Shown: piece by piece, positions 1 through 8,298 of the stretch | Layout of the letters: each line of letters starts with the position of its first letter | Numbering within the stretch: the stretch's first letter is position 1 | Assembly: GCA_947259045.1 (NCBI GenBank) | Contig: CAMYKZ010000011.1 | Coordinates: 1 to 57,476 of the forward strand | DNA from: an uncultured Afifella sp. | Lineage (GTDB): Bacteria; Pseudomonadota; Alphaproteobacteria; Rhizobiales; Afifellaceae | Length of the DNA stretch: 57,476 nucleotides | Direction: 5' to 3' | Translations under genes and position numbers: made by a program | Notes under the pieces: generated by a model | Database searches by the model: none | What the model was told of the DNA's origin: nothing | What the model saw: the letters and a program-made list of their open reading frames with translations, nothing else

Positions 1-334
1 CACCGTCGCCGTCTCCGTCGCCGTCTCCATCGCCGTTCGGATCGTCATCGTTGCCAGTAATAATAGTGGCGGTTGGGAATTGTGTGCAGATTTCTATGTT
101 TTCCGGCGTAATTCGGAATTGACCGTCCTCTGTGCAGCATTCCTCAGGAATATTCGACTGCGAACTGAATACATTCGAGCACAAATAGTTCATTCTGGAT
201 TGATTTGTTGCCACGCGACTGGGCGATTGAGCAAAGGCTGCGCTCGAAATCATGATGTGAGTAGCAGAAAACGCTATTGCAGCTGTTGATCGGAATTTGT
301 TGTTTTTGAAAAAATCGAAGTACGAATCACTCAT
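1..334 (-). CDS. Exported Gly-Asp repeat protein, N-terminal part (runs off window)
   Basis: The minus-strand frame from the ATG at 334 stays open to the window edge (111 codons), so only the N-terminus is visible. Residues 1-35 look like a Sec signal peptide: Lys/Arg at 10-15, a hydrophobic stretch from about 18, and an AFA-Q cleavage site near 35/36. The mature part has cysteines at 52, 66, 67 and 83. From about residue 101 it enters an uninterrupted Gly-Asp alternation, encoded by the hexamer-like repeat at 1-34. Such GD runs occur in secreted, calcium-binding or low-complexity linker regions; the function here is unknown. Codon use is more AT-rich than in the rest of the window. Another stop lies just upstream in frame, which supports this start. 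Confidence 0.6.
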   Translation of the reverse strand, partial: MSDSYFDFFKNNKFRSTAAIAFSATHIMISSAAFAQSPSRVATNQSRMNYLCSNVFSSQSNIPEECCTEDGQFRITPENIEICTQFPTATIITGNDDDPNGDGDGDGDGDG

Positions 335-666
335 TACTCTACCCACCCATTACACACGTTACAGTTCCCTTGGCGGAAATGTTAATACGATGTTCATCAA
401 ATTGACAAGTGAAATTAACGGTTCAGTAAGGTAAATGAATCGTAAAGTTAATGGTTCGAATTTAAACCATGCTGACCGGTTATTAACCATAAATATGGCA
501 ATACAATTTAGAATGGATTTCAGGCAGTAAACCCGCTTGATCGGAAGCGGCGTTTTGTTACCGTTTTTTTTATAGCCGCCATATCGACGGCCGAAACAAC
601 CGCCACTTTGCCTGAATTTGCGAACCTTCCACGGCTGGATATGAACGCTAAGTCCACGGGCAGGGG
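335..666. other. AT-rich intergenic region between divergent genes
   Basis: About 330 bp separate the minus-strand exported protein from the plus-strand KAP NTPase, so both promoters should lie here. The sequence is clearly AT-rich. I see an imperfect direct repeat (TTAACGGTTC near 416, TTAATGGTTC near 449) and a small inverted repeat ATGGTT/AACCAT around 451-470. No convincing -35/-10 pair, RNA gene or convincing ORF was found. Confidence 0.4.
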
Positions 667-3600
667 TTGACCGGAGAACTGATTGCAACCGAAGATGTCA
701 TCCGGATGCAAGCGGGGGCGGGCGTGGCGGCACCACCGGAAAATCTGCAAATTCGCGATGCGGACGAATTGAGATCGTGGCTTGAGAAACAGCCGCCTGA
801 GGTTGCTGTCGCAATCGCGGTACGGGCCGCGCTGCGGATTTTTCCCAACCTTGATTACATGTCTGATGTGAATCCCGACCGACAGATCCCTGGCGAAGTG
901 CTTATCAGCGCTTTTCATCTTATGCAGTTGTCCTGGTTTGCCGTGTCTCAATCCAACCGGTCGGACACCAACCTGGAACCAAATCTGTTTTTATTGGAGC
1001 CGGCTGATCTGGATTTACAACAAATTGTCCGTCATGCAGTCATTTCAATCGTTACTTCAACGTTCGCCGTAAAAGAATTGGCGGTTGGCGGCACAGACAT
1101 TGTTCGTGCCGCGATTGATGCCATTTCGAATGCCAGTCAGTCGGCCGATTTAGCAGGAGGAAACGGTATAATCTCCGCCGCGGTTTCCGCAGATATCGAA
1201 TTGATAGAAAAAGGCAGGGGTGCAGGCAACCTAGCCGGTTTTCGGCTTTGGATTGAGCCGGCGATCTTCAGTCAGCGATGGGATCCGTTCAAACAACGGC
1301 TTCTTGATCTGGATCAGGACTGGCAGGTGTGGATAAACTGGTACGATGCGCGGTTGCGCGGTGATCCGCCAAACGAAGAGCTTGAGCTTGCCCGCGCAAT
1401 GATCGACGACGAAATCTGGGCGGAAGATCCGCGGACCGTTAATCGATATATCATGGATATCGAAGCCCGTATCCAGTCGGATACAATTGAAGCAGATCCG
1501 GCGGCGTCCAAAATTGGCAAGGCCCAAATTTCAACTGATGCAGAATCTGCATTCAAGGCTGAGCCGTTGCTTCATTCGGAAGTTCACGACGTGAAATCCG
1601 ACGACAATCCTGCCGCGACTCCAAGTCTTGGCAATGCGACCCTTGGCAATGCGACCCTTGGGGAAGTGCCCGATCAGGCAGAAATCCCGCAACCGCCAGC
1701 CGATGAAGGCTACACCGACCTCACGTTCCTCGACGACCGGCCGGATACCGAAAACGACGTTCTCGGCCGCTCCAACCTGGCCTTCATGCTGGCCGGCAAG
1801 CTCAATCAGGTCTGGGACGGGCTGAACCGGGAGCCGGAAACGCCGCCGGCAAATGCGGCGAACACTTACGATTCCGGCACCTGGGCGCCGCAGGCGCATT
1901 TTTCCCGCGAGCCGGCGCTGGCCGACGGCGCCTTTGTTGTCCAGGTCGATGCGCCCTGGGGCGGCGGCAAGACGACGTTCGCCAACTATCTCGCCCGTTT
2001 CCTCAATCCCTATGTCCATCCCGGCCCGCTGCCGAAGTGGGACGCGATGAACGAACTGGCGGCGGAGGATTTTTCGCCGGCCCATTTCCGCCGGCCCTGG
2101 CACATCGTCCAGTTCAATGCGTGGCAGCACCAGCATATCAACCCACCCTGGTGGGCATTTTATCAGGTGGTCCGCAGGCAGGGGTTTCACGGCGTTCGCA
2201 CCGATACCAACAGGATCACCGATGACGCATTGAAACCGCCGCCGGGATCTTTCCGGCCTTGGATCTGGCGCCAGCTGGAATGGCTCTGGCTCTGGCTGCG
2301 GGAGCTTGGATGGCGGCTGTTCAATCCGAAGAACAACATTCTGATCGGGGTTTTCGTTCTGTCCGTTCTGATCGGCTATGTTCTCTATCAGAATGATCTG
2401 CTGGTCTTTACCGAAAAGCGGCAAATAGCCGTGGATGTGAAATCGGTTGGTCCGGCTGGGAATTCCGCAGGATCTGCAACAGCGCCTGGCGACGTATCCG
2501 CCTTCGTGGCAACCGCGTTGACCGTATTGGCCGGTGGCGGCGCATTCATCTGGACCATTGTTTCCACACTGACGGAATCGCTGTTGCCGGGTACGGCGTC
2601 GGCGGCGAAGAATTATTCCCTCGGTGCCGGCGACCCGCTGGAAAGGTTCCGGCGAAATTTTGCCGGCACCATCAGGCGCCTGCGGCGGCCGGTGCTGGTG
2701 GTGATCGACGATCTCGACCGCTGCAAGCCCGATTTTGTCGTCGAACTGGTGCGCGGCATGCAGACAATCCTGCGCTCGCCGCGTCTCGTTTTCCTCATTC
2801 TCGGCGACCGCGACTGGATCGAGCAGGCCTTCGCCGAACAGCACAGGGCGATGGAGGGTATCGATGTCGGCCCGGAGCACAGTTTCGGCGCCCGTTTCGT
2901 GGAAAAGGCGATCCAGATGTCGTTTGTGCTGCCGGAAGTCGATGAGCAATTGCGCGGCGACTATGTCAAGGCGCTGCTCAACGTGCACACATTTGAAGAA
3001 ACCGCATCGGCGGAGGAAAAGCCGAAACTGGATGCGATCGTTGCCGACATCGAGCAGATGTCGAAAGCCCCGAGCATCGACATCCGCGATCAGCAGGTGA
3101 GCGAACTCAAACAGCGCCTGGAAAACGACGTCAGCAACGATCAGGTAAAGAAGGCGGTGACCCGGCAGATCAACCAGACTGCCGCATTGCAAAACGCCAC
3201 CGACGCCAGATTGCACGCCGCCACCCAGCACCGCATCGTGCCGCTTTCGCCGATCCTGCCGTCAAATCCGCGCCAGATCAAACGGATCATCAACGCGGTA
3301 TCGCTGTATCAGGAGATTGCCCGCATCGAGGCCGATATTCAGCCAAAGGGCGATCCGCGCTGGCAGCAGCTTGCCCAGTGGGTCGTGCTGATGACGGAAT
3401 ATCCGCAGACCTGGTTCACCCTGAACCTTTATCCGGGGCTTGCCGACCGGTTTCACAATCCGACGGCCGGCACGACCGGCGGTCTGCCGGAAGATGCCCT
3501 TGCTGCAAGCTGGCTTGGGCAGATGCACCCATCGCAGACGATACCGAAACTGATGGCCTATTCCGGCTGGCAGCAGGCCGGACCGGAAATCCGCATCGAT

Positions 3601-3672
3601 GCAGAGGCCGTGGCCCTGTTCAAGCCGCTGATGCCGGCCACCAGCGGAAAACCCTTGCCGGCCACGGAGTAA
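667..3672 (+). CDS. KAP-family P-loop NTPase, membrane-inserted
   Basis: This is a 1001-residue protein with a KAP NTPase domain in its C-terminal two thirds. Walker A is APWGGGKT at residues 429-436 and Walker B is VVIDDLD around 678-684. Two hydrophobic segments (about 558-576 and 611-636) lie between them, which is the KAP hallmark of membrane helices inserted within the NTPase fold. The motif FNAWQ at about 484 also fits the family. Residues 1-360 match nothing I recognise. KAP proteins are thought to act at the inner membrane face, and one, PifA of plasmid F, excludes phage T7; a defence role here is inference only. The start is uncertain: TTG 667 is the only usable codon after the in-frame stop at 649, but it lacks a spaced ribosome site, and ATG 703 is an alternative. 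GC content and codon use change near 1620-1690. The downstream gene probably forms a unit with it. Confidence 0.85.
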   Translation: MTGELIATEDVIRMQAGAGVAAPPENLQIRDADELRSWLEKQPPEVAVAIAVRAALRIFPNLDYMSDVNPDRQIPGEVLISAFHLMQLSWFAVSQSNRSDTNLEPNLFLLEPADLDLQQIVRHAVISIVTSTFAVKELAVGGTDIVRAAIDAISNASQSADLAGGNGIISAAVSADIELIEKGRGAGNLAGFRLWIEPAIFSQRWDPFKQRLLDLDQDWQVWINWYDARLRGDPPNEELELARAMIDDEIWAEDPRTVNRYIMDIEARIQSDTIEADPAASKIGKAQISTDAESAFKAEPLLHSEVHDVKSDDNPAATPSLGNATLGNATLGEVPDQAEIPQPPADEGYTDLTFLDDRPDTENDVLGRSNLAFMLAGKLNQVWDGLNREPETPPANAANTYDSGTWAPQAHFSREPALADGAFVVQVDAPWGGGKTTFANYLARFLNPYVHPGPLPKWDAMNELAAEDFSPAHFRRPWHIVQFNAWQHQHINPPWWAFYQVVRRQGFHGVRTDTNRITDDALKPPPGSFRPWIWRQLEWLWLWLRELGWRLFNPKNNILIGVFVLSVLIGYVLYQNDLLVFTEKRQIAVDVKSVGPAGNSAGSATAPGDVSAFVATALTVLAGGGAFIWTIVSTLTESLLPGTASAAKNYSLGAGDPLERFRRNFAGTIRRLRRPVLVVIDDLDRCKPDFVVELVRGMQTILRSPRLVFLILGDRDWIEQAFAEQHRAMEGIDVGPEHSFGARFVEKAIQMSFVLPEVDEQLRGDYVKALLNVHTFEETASAEEKPKLDAIVADIEQMSKAPSIDIRDQQVSELKQRLENDVSNDQVKKAVTRQINQTAALQNATDARLHAATQHRIVPLSPILPSNPRQIKRIINAVSLYQEIARIEADIQPKGDPRWQQLAQWVVLMTEYPQTWFTLNLYPGLADRFHNPTAGTTGGLPEDALAASWLGQMHPSQTIPKLMAYSGWQQAGPEIRIDAEAVALFKPLMPATSGKPLPATE
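1627..1661 (+). repeat. 15-bp tandem repeat inside the KAP gene
   Basis: The unit CTTGGCAATGCGACC occurs at 1627-1641 and 1642-1656, followed by a partial third copy (CTTGG). It is in frame and encodes LGNAT twice. It sits in the linker between the AT-rich N-terminal part and the GC-rich KAP domain. Confidence 0.8.
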
Positions 3673-3724
3673 GACGTGGCAGGAAACTTTCGCTATGATC
3701 ATCGCCGGTTCAGGAGGTGAGGAA

Positions 3725-4738
3725 TTGCCGATATTTCCGTTGTTTGGCGGCAGCAATGCCTGGAGATCGGGCAAATTTCCCAAACCGTGGGACCATGAAC
3801 GCGAAGCGATATACGGTTTTCTGAGCCGTTCCGGCTTTTCTGTTTCCGGGCAGGAACTGCCCGATGAAGACCTCATTCGTTCCAAAACCGATATCTCGTT
3901 CGTCGCCGGGGCACTGGACGGAATACTGGGCGGAACTGCCGATGATGCCGATGAAGTATCGAAGGCGATTCTCGGACACATCAGGACGGTTTTGCGCCAG
4001 GTTGACGAGGCGAATCTCTCTGTCTTTTATCAGTCACTTGTCGATCATAACGCTCTGTCCATGGCGGACGTGCTGATGGAAGACATTTCCAACGATCAAT
4101 CGATCGATCATGAGAAGTTGAGAATCCTGTTCCGGTGGATTGCCCGCAACGCGCCCGACAGGGAGGCGGTCAAGAGTTCAATCGCGGTGCTGGGGATGTT
4201 TCCCGGAAATGCCGATCGCGATCTGTTCGTTTTGCTTGGCAAACATGATGAATTCACATTGTTCTGCGCCGTTGCGCTGCAGAACTCGCTTGGGAATGCA
4301 GAGGCCGAATTGTGGAACCTGGCGCAATCGGTTGACGGTTGGGGAAGGGTCCAGCTCGTCGAGCGGCTCCGCGATACCGCCGATCCTGAAATAAAACGAT
4401 GGTTGGTGCGCGGCGGATTCCGAAATTCGATCATGGACGAATATCTTGCTTATATCGCAGCCACGACGGGCGATCTTGTCGGCCAGTTGAATGGGCGCCT
4501 GGACAGCGAACTTCTCGACGGCGCGGCCGGAATATTGATAGCGCTGATTGACGGCGGGCCTGCCGAGGGCATTGAAGATTTTGACCAGGCTCCTCAGGCG
4601 GCCAGCCTGTTCCTGCAGGCCGTTTCCGGCCGGGAAGCGTCCTGCGAACAATTGCTGGCTGCGGCGAAGTTGCGGGCATTTGCCGGCCGCTGGCCTCAGA
4701 TCTTCAATCCGAGGCCGGCTGGTCGGATGCGGATCTGA
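3725..4738 (+). CDS. Helical-repeat-like protein, N-terminal part of a frameshifted gene
   Basis: A 337-residue product rich in short amphipathic helices, resembling HEAT-like repeat proteins; I do not recognise a named family. The start is the TTG at 3725, because a perfect AGGAGGTGA lies at 3712-3720 with 7 bases between AGGAGG and the codon. The upstream in-frame ATG at 3695 has no such site. The N-terminus (PIFPLFGGSN) is followed by WDHERE. The last residues, from about codon 322, look like out-of-frame translation. The natural continuation (LASDLQSEAGWSDADLNEI) is in the -1 frame and runs into the next entry. With one base restored near 4688 the two parts make a protein of about 526 residues. 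The gene lies 52 bp after the KAP NTPase, so co-transcription is likely. Confidence 0.65.
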   Translation: MPIFPLFGGSNAWRSGKFPKPWDHEREAIYGFLSRSGFSVSGQELPDEDLIRSKTDISFVAGALDGILGGTADDADEVSKAILGHIRTVLRQVDEANLSVFYQSLVDHNALSMADVLMEDISNDQSIDHEKLRILFRWIARNAPDREAVKSSIAVLGMFPGNADRDLFVLLGKHDEFTLFCAVALQNSLGNAEAELWNLAQSVDGWGRVQLVERLRDTADPEIKRWLVRGGFRNSIMDEYLAYIAATTGDLVGQLNGRLDSELLDGAAGILIALIDGGPAEGIEDFDQAPQAASLFLQAVSGREASCEQLLAAAKLRAFAGRWPQIFNPRPAGRMRI

Positions 4739-4767
4739 ATGAAATTCGAAAGATCGCCGGGGCCGTT

Positions 4768-5307
4768 TTGGAGAATCCGGTCAATGTCGAAATGCTGAAA
4801 CGGACGCTTTCAAGCGGCTCAAAATCTGAGTTCTGGCTAGCGCGGGCAGCAGCCAGGGAGATCGGCATCGACACCTGGGACTACGAATTCGATCGACATC
4901 GCAAGACCGACGATGCCCAATGGTATTTTCTCATGCAGACCGATGATCCTGCACGGATTGACAGGGTCCTGGAATATGCCGGGACAGTCCTGCCTCTCGA
5001 CGATCTGGCATCCGGTCCGGCTCTTGATCGGGGATTGGGGTCGGAATATGCAAGTCATTCCGCGCTGGGCTTCATTGTGCAAGACCTGAAACGGTTCCCC
5101 GGTAAGGGCTGGCCGGTCGTTTGTGTTGCGTTGCGCAGTCGCGTTGTCAGCAATCGGAATATGGCGATCAACGCCCTTGATGCCTGGGGCCGCGCGAACT
5201 GGCCGACGGACGCAACATCAGTGCTTGAGCAGGCTCTTGCCGAAGAACCTGACCGGGAGGTGAAGGCAAGATTGCAGCACCTGTTGCAGGGCAAGCCCCT
5301 CGACTGA
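4768..5307 (+). CDS. Helical-repeat-like protein, C-terminal part of the same frameshifted gene
   Basis: A 179-residue reading frame that continues the previous gene in the -1 frame. The frame is open well upstream of the TTG at 4768 and reads as plausible protein back to about 4690, so a separate start at 4768 is doubtful and no ribosome site is seen there. The sequence consists of helix pairs ending in EVKARLQHLLQG, as in HEAT-like repeats. Either the assembled sequence lacks one base, the gene is a recent pseudogene, or the two halves are joined by -1 frameshifting. I favour a missing base or true mutation, because no classic slippery heptamer is obvious. Confidence 0.5.
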   Translation: MENPVNVEMLKRTLSSGSKSEFWLARAAAREIGIDTWDYEFDRHRKTDDAQWYFLMQTDDPARIDRVLEYAGTVLPLDDLASGPALDRGLGSEYASHSALGFIVQDLKRFPGKGWPVVCVALRSRVVSNRNMAINALDAWGRANWPTDATSVLEQALAEEPDREVKARLQHLLQGKPLD

Positions 5308-5376
5308 ACCCCGCTCTTTGAAAGCAGTTGCGGAGCACTGCCGTCAGTTCAGTTCGGCGATACAGCCACAGGCATC

Positions 5377-5406
5377 TTGACGGCATCGGCCCGGCGGCCC
5401 TATAGA
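5377..5406 (+). promoter_or_regulatory. Sigma-70-type promoter for tRNA-Val
   Basis: TTGACG at 5377-5382 and TATAGA at 5401-5406 are separated by 18 bp. This would start transcription near 5413, about 44 bases before the tRNA. It is the clearest vegetative promoter in the window. Confidence 0.6.
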
Positions 5407-5456
5407 GCCGCCACCCCCATCTGACTGACTTTGCGATCGCTGAACATGAGATCTAT

Positions 5457-5531
5457 GGGCGCGTAGCTCAGCGGGAGAGCACCACGTTCACACCGTGGGG
5501 GTCACTGGTTCGATCCCAGTCGCGCCCACCA
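5457..5531 (+). tRNA. tRNA-Val (anticodon CAC)
   Basis: A complete cloverleaf can be folded by eye. The acceptor stem GGGCGCG pairs with CGCGCCC (5521-5527). The D arm is GCTCAGCGGGAGAGC. The anticodon stem CCACG/CGTGG encloses loop TTCACAC, giving anticodon CAC, which reads GTG (valine). The T arm is ACTGG-TTCGATC-CCAGT. The 3' discriminator A and CCA (5528-5531) are encoded. Length is 75 bases. Confidence 0.97.
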
Positions 5532-5703
5532 TTTGCCGGACCCTCGCTACGACGATTGCAGAAAGCGTGCTCGGGCACATCGGGGTCGCCGGTGTCACCC
5601 GGCCACGCCAACGCGGCAATCAGCGATATAGCCGCTTGTCTGGCCGATAGCCTGACTGATAGGTTGCAACGACGATCGACAATTGGCGGAGAGAGTATCG
5701 GAA

Positions 5704-5907
5704 ATGGCTACATACGAATGTGAGAAGTGTGGGATGAGCGTCAACGCAACATGCGGCAAGTGCGATGCGCCCTTGCAAAACGACAGCCTTCGCCTCGATG
5801 ACGGCAGCGAAGTGCAGGTGTCGAAATGTCCTAATGGCCACGGCAAGATCAAGTCGCCATTGTGCTGCGGCCAGGACATGACGTGCACCGTCAGTCCCGC
5901 AGCATAG
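5704..5907 (+). CDS. Small zinc-ribbon protein
   Basis: A 67-residue protein with CEKC at the N-terminus, CGKC about 12 residues later, then a CPNGHG and a CCGQDMTC segment. These Cys pairs suggest two small zinc-binding knuckles or one zinc ribbon. The start is ATG 5704, preceded by GGCGGAGAG with suitable spacing; an earlier in-frame ATG at 5683 lacks one. It stands alone between the tRNA and the DHH gene. The function is unknown; similar Cys-rich proteins may bind nucleic acid or metal. The spacing of the motifs and good codon use make it a real gene. Confidence 0.8.
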   Translation: MATYECEKCGMSVNATCGKCDAPLQNDSLRLDDGSEVQVSKCPNGHGKIKSPLCCGQDMTCTVSPAA

Positions 5908-5994
5908 ACGCGGCATCTGCCCTGAAACATGTTTGCCGGGCAGGAACCGGCTTATGCTCAGGTGATCTGAGTGCCGTGGACGTGAAAAGCCGGA

Positions 5995-6963
5995 TCAGCC
6001 GTCAGCGTTGATCCGGTCGATAATTTCCTTCAGTTTTTCTTCCGCCTGATCGTTTCCGATCTGGCAGGTGCCGGCGGCATGGTGGCCGCCACCGTCATAT
6101 TTGAGCATCAGTTCGCCGATATTGGTTTTGGAACTGCGGTCAAAGATCGATTTGCCGGTGGCAAATACGATGTTCTGCTTTTTCAGGCCCCACATGACGT
6201 GAATGGAAATGTTGCACTGGGGATAGAGTGCATAGATCATGAACCGGTTACCGGCGTGAATGATCTCTTCATTGCGCAGATCCAGCACGACCAGATTGCC
6301 GTGCACCGTCGCGCAGCGCTCAACCTGGTCTTTGAACTTGGCTTCCTGCTTGAAATAGAGGTCGACACGTTCCTTGACGTCAGCCAGCTCGAATATCTCT
6401 TCGATCGTGTGGTTCTTGCAATATTCGATCAGGTCCATCATCAGGTCGTAATTGGAAATGCGGAAATCGCGGAAACGGCCGAGGCCGGTGCGCGAATCCA
6501 TCAGGAAATTGAGCAGTTCCCAGCCTTTCGGCTGCAACACTTCCTCACGGCTGAATTGCGCTGAATCCGCCTTGTCGACGGCTTCCATCATTTCGTCCCA
6601 TGCCGCAGGAAACGTGTCATGGCCGCCATAATGCTTCCAGACCACCCTGGCCGCTGAGGGCGCATCGGCTTCAATGATATGGTTCTCTTTGCCGCCGGGG
6701 TTGCGCACGGTTTCAGACTGGTGATGGTCAAAGGCCAGATAGGCTGACGCAACGTAGGGCAGATTTGTTGTGATATCGGAGCCGGTTATGTCGATAATGC
6801 CATCCTGCATGTCTTTCGGATGAACAAATTTGATATCATTGATCAGGTTCAGGTGTTTGAGCAGCACCGCGCAGACCAGTCCGTCGAAGTCGCTTCGTGT
6901 GACAAGCCGGAATTCCGGTTCCGGATTTCGGGCATTCTGTTCCAGATTATCGTGCGCGTGCAT
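5995..6963 (-). CDS. DHH-family phosphoesterase
   Basis: A 322-residue cytoplasmic phosphoesterase of the DHH superfamily (exopolyphosphatase, NrnA/RecJ-like). The N-terminal DHH domain shows SDFDG near the start and the signature DHH (followed by QSE) about 80 residues on. The C-terminal DHHA1-type domain ends in YDGGGHHAAGTC. Two metal ions are normally held by these Asp and His residues for phosphodiester or phosphoanhydride hydrolysis; the substrate cannot be told from sequence. I chose ATG 6963 because the additional 26 residues from ATG 7041 look untranslated (Pro/Arg/Ser-rich, no ribosome site), although that longer start is possible. It is monocistronic. Confidence 0.85.
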   Translation of the reverse strand: MHAHDNLEQNARNPEPEFRLVTRSDFDGLVCAVLLKHLNLINDIKFVHPKDMQDGIIDITGSDITTNLPYVASAYLAFDHHQSETVRNPGGKENHIIEADAPSAARVVWKHYGGHDTFPAAWDEMMEAVDKADSAQFSREEVLQPKGWELLNFLMDSRTGLGRFRDFRISNYDLMMDLIEYCKNHTIEEIFELADVKERVDLYFKQEAKFKDQVERCATVHGNLVVLDLRNEEIIHAGNRFMIYALYPQCNISIHVMWGLKKQNIVFATGKSIFDRSSKTNIGELMLKYDGGGHHAAGTCQIGNDQAEEKLKEIIDRINADG

Positions 6964-7150
6964 TGATTTCGGGCCTCTTGTTCTCGTGGAAAGCCGGTTG
7001 CTGGCCGGTGGCGGCAATTGCGCCGCGTTACCCCGTGTCATATATCAATTGTCTGAATAGCCACTTACTCTGACGTCAGAAAATATGCAGGCGGTGCAAG
7101 CAGTTAATGGTTAGTGTCAAAACCACCGTGACAAAGGTTACAGATGATTC

Positions 7151-7405
7151 ATGCCCGGATGGATTGAGGGCGAACTGATCGACGCGTTCGGCAAACGTCA
7201 CACGTTCAATGACAAGTCGCCGATATTTGAAGAGCATGCCGATAGCGGGTTCGCCGGATTGCCGCGTGAAGGTTCAATTCATTGTACAATCGCCGAGGAA
7301 CGGCCGGATCTTTTGATCATCGATACGGAATTGCCCGATCATGTAGAATCGGGCCCCGGCGAAACGCGTTTTTCGGTCTTGCCGACGCGGATCGCCCGCG
7401 ATTAA
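7151..7405 (+). CDS. Small conserved-looking hypothetical protein
   Basis: An 84-residue acidic protein starting PGWIEGELIDAFG, with no signal peptide, membrane helix or motif that I recognise. The reading frame has codon use typical of the window. The strongest argument for the gene is that nothing else occupies this interval and the sequence looks like a compact beta-rich fold. The ribosome site is weak (AAAGG about 13 bases upstream of ATG 7151). It converges with gph, 15 bp away. No function is proposed. Confidence 0.6.
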   Translation: MPGWIEGELIDAFGKRHTFNDKSPIFEEHADSGFAGLPREGSIHCTIAEERPDLLIIDTELPDHVESGPGETRFSVLPTRIARD

Positions 7406-7420
7406 CCCAGGCAAACAGCG

Positions 7421-8107
7421 TTAAACCGTTGCGCGAAGCAGTCCGTCTGCGATTTCCGGCGTCAGGCCGGCATAATCGTTCAGCATGATGTCGGGTCCAA
7501 GGTCGTGCATCGGGACCGGCGTATAGCCGAACGTCACGCCGATGACCGGAATGCAGGCCGCTCTTGCGCCGTCGACATCGGTGCTGGCGTCGCCAACCAT
7601 GATCGAGCGCTCGCGCTGGCCCGAAGCGGCATCGATCGTGCCCAATATGTGGCCGGCGTCGGGCTTGCTGACGCCGAACGTATCGCCGCCGCTGACCGTC
7701 GCGAAAAGGTTGCTCATGTCGAGTTCTTCAAGCAGCTGCCGGCACAGCAGTTCCTGCTTGTTTGAGCAGACGGCGAACATCCAGCCGGCAGCCTGCAGTT
7801 GATCAAGAGCATGCAAAAGTCCCGGGAAAGGTTTGCTGAAGCGACTTATATTGGCCTGATAATAATTCAGAAAATCCCGGTACATCGCCTCGATCATCGG
7901 ATCGTCGAAGGCAATCCGGTGATGTACAAGCGCGTTGCGGATCATGTGCCGCGCCCCGTGTCCGATCCAGCTGCGTGCCGTATCCGGATCGGATTGAAGG
8001 TGACCGCGCTTCGCCAGGCAGGCGTCGAGAGCTGCAATCAGATCAGCGGCCGTGTCGATCAATGTTCCGTCCAGATCGAACAGCATCAGTTTTTGAGGAT
8101 TAGTCAT
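7421..8107 (-). CDS. gph: Phosphoglycolate phosphatase-like HAD hydrolase
   Basis: A 228-residue HAD-superfamily phosphatase. Motif I is FDLDGTLIDT at residues 10-19 with the nucleophile and acid Asp residues. A cap domain follows. Motif II is CSNK near 118, and motif III/IV is VGDASTDVDGA near 172. This fits Gph, which dephosphorylates 2-phosphoglycolate from DNA repair or oxygenase side reactions, but other small phosphosugars are possible. It is transcribed divergently from rpiA with 191 bp between the starts, an arrangement common in the rhizobia and their relatives. Confidence 0.87.
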   Translation of the reverse strand: MTNPQKLMLFDLDGTLIDTAADLIAALDACLAKRGHLQSDPDTARSWIGHGARHMIRNALVHHRIAFDDPMIEAMYRDFLNYYQANISRFSKPFPGLLHALDQLQAAGWMFAVCSNKQELLCRQLLEELDMSNLFATVSGGDTFGVSKPDAGHILGTIDAASGQRERSIMVGDASTDVDGARAACIPVIGVTFGYTPVPMHDLGPDIMLNDYAGLTPEIADGLLRATV

Positions 8108-8298
8108 GCCGGGGCGGGTAACCTGCCGTTCCCGCTATTGCAAGAACAATTGGCAACCGGCGCCGGGATTGGCCGGATCCGGCGGCAATTGAAAGGGGAA
8201 ACCTGCGCCGATGGCTTGGACCGGCAGTCGCTCCATGCTAACGCGGGCGCTGCCCACGCCGAAATGGGCCAAGCCGGACACAGCCAGAAGAGACCCTC

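Noticed and set aside
1-40. CRISPR-like or satellite repeat at the left edge
   Set aside because: The short GTCGCC-type repeat is in frame and encodes Gly-Asp in an open coding sequence; there are no spacers.
1531-3231. A 566-codon minus-strand frame opposite the KAP gene
   Set aside because: It is a shadow of the GC-rich KAP coding sequence: no protein-like motifs, no ribosome site, and Walker A/B and membrane helices are clear on the plus strand.
5394-5413. GGCGGC/GCCGCC hairpin after the helical-repeat gene as terminator
   Set aside because: No T-run follows, and the sequence coincides with the -10 region of the tRNA promoter.
5457-5531. tRNA-Val as an integration site for the KAP region
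   Set aside because: The accessory-looking DNA is on the 5' side, while integrases usually target tRNA 3' ends; no second copy of the 3' end and no integrase gene are in the window.
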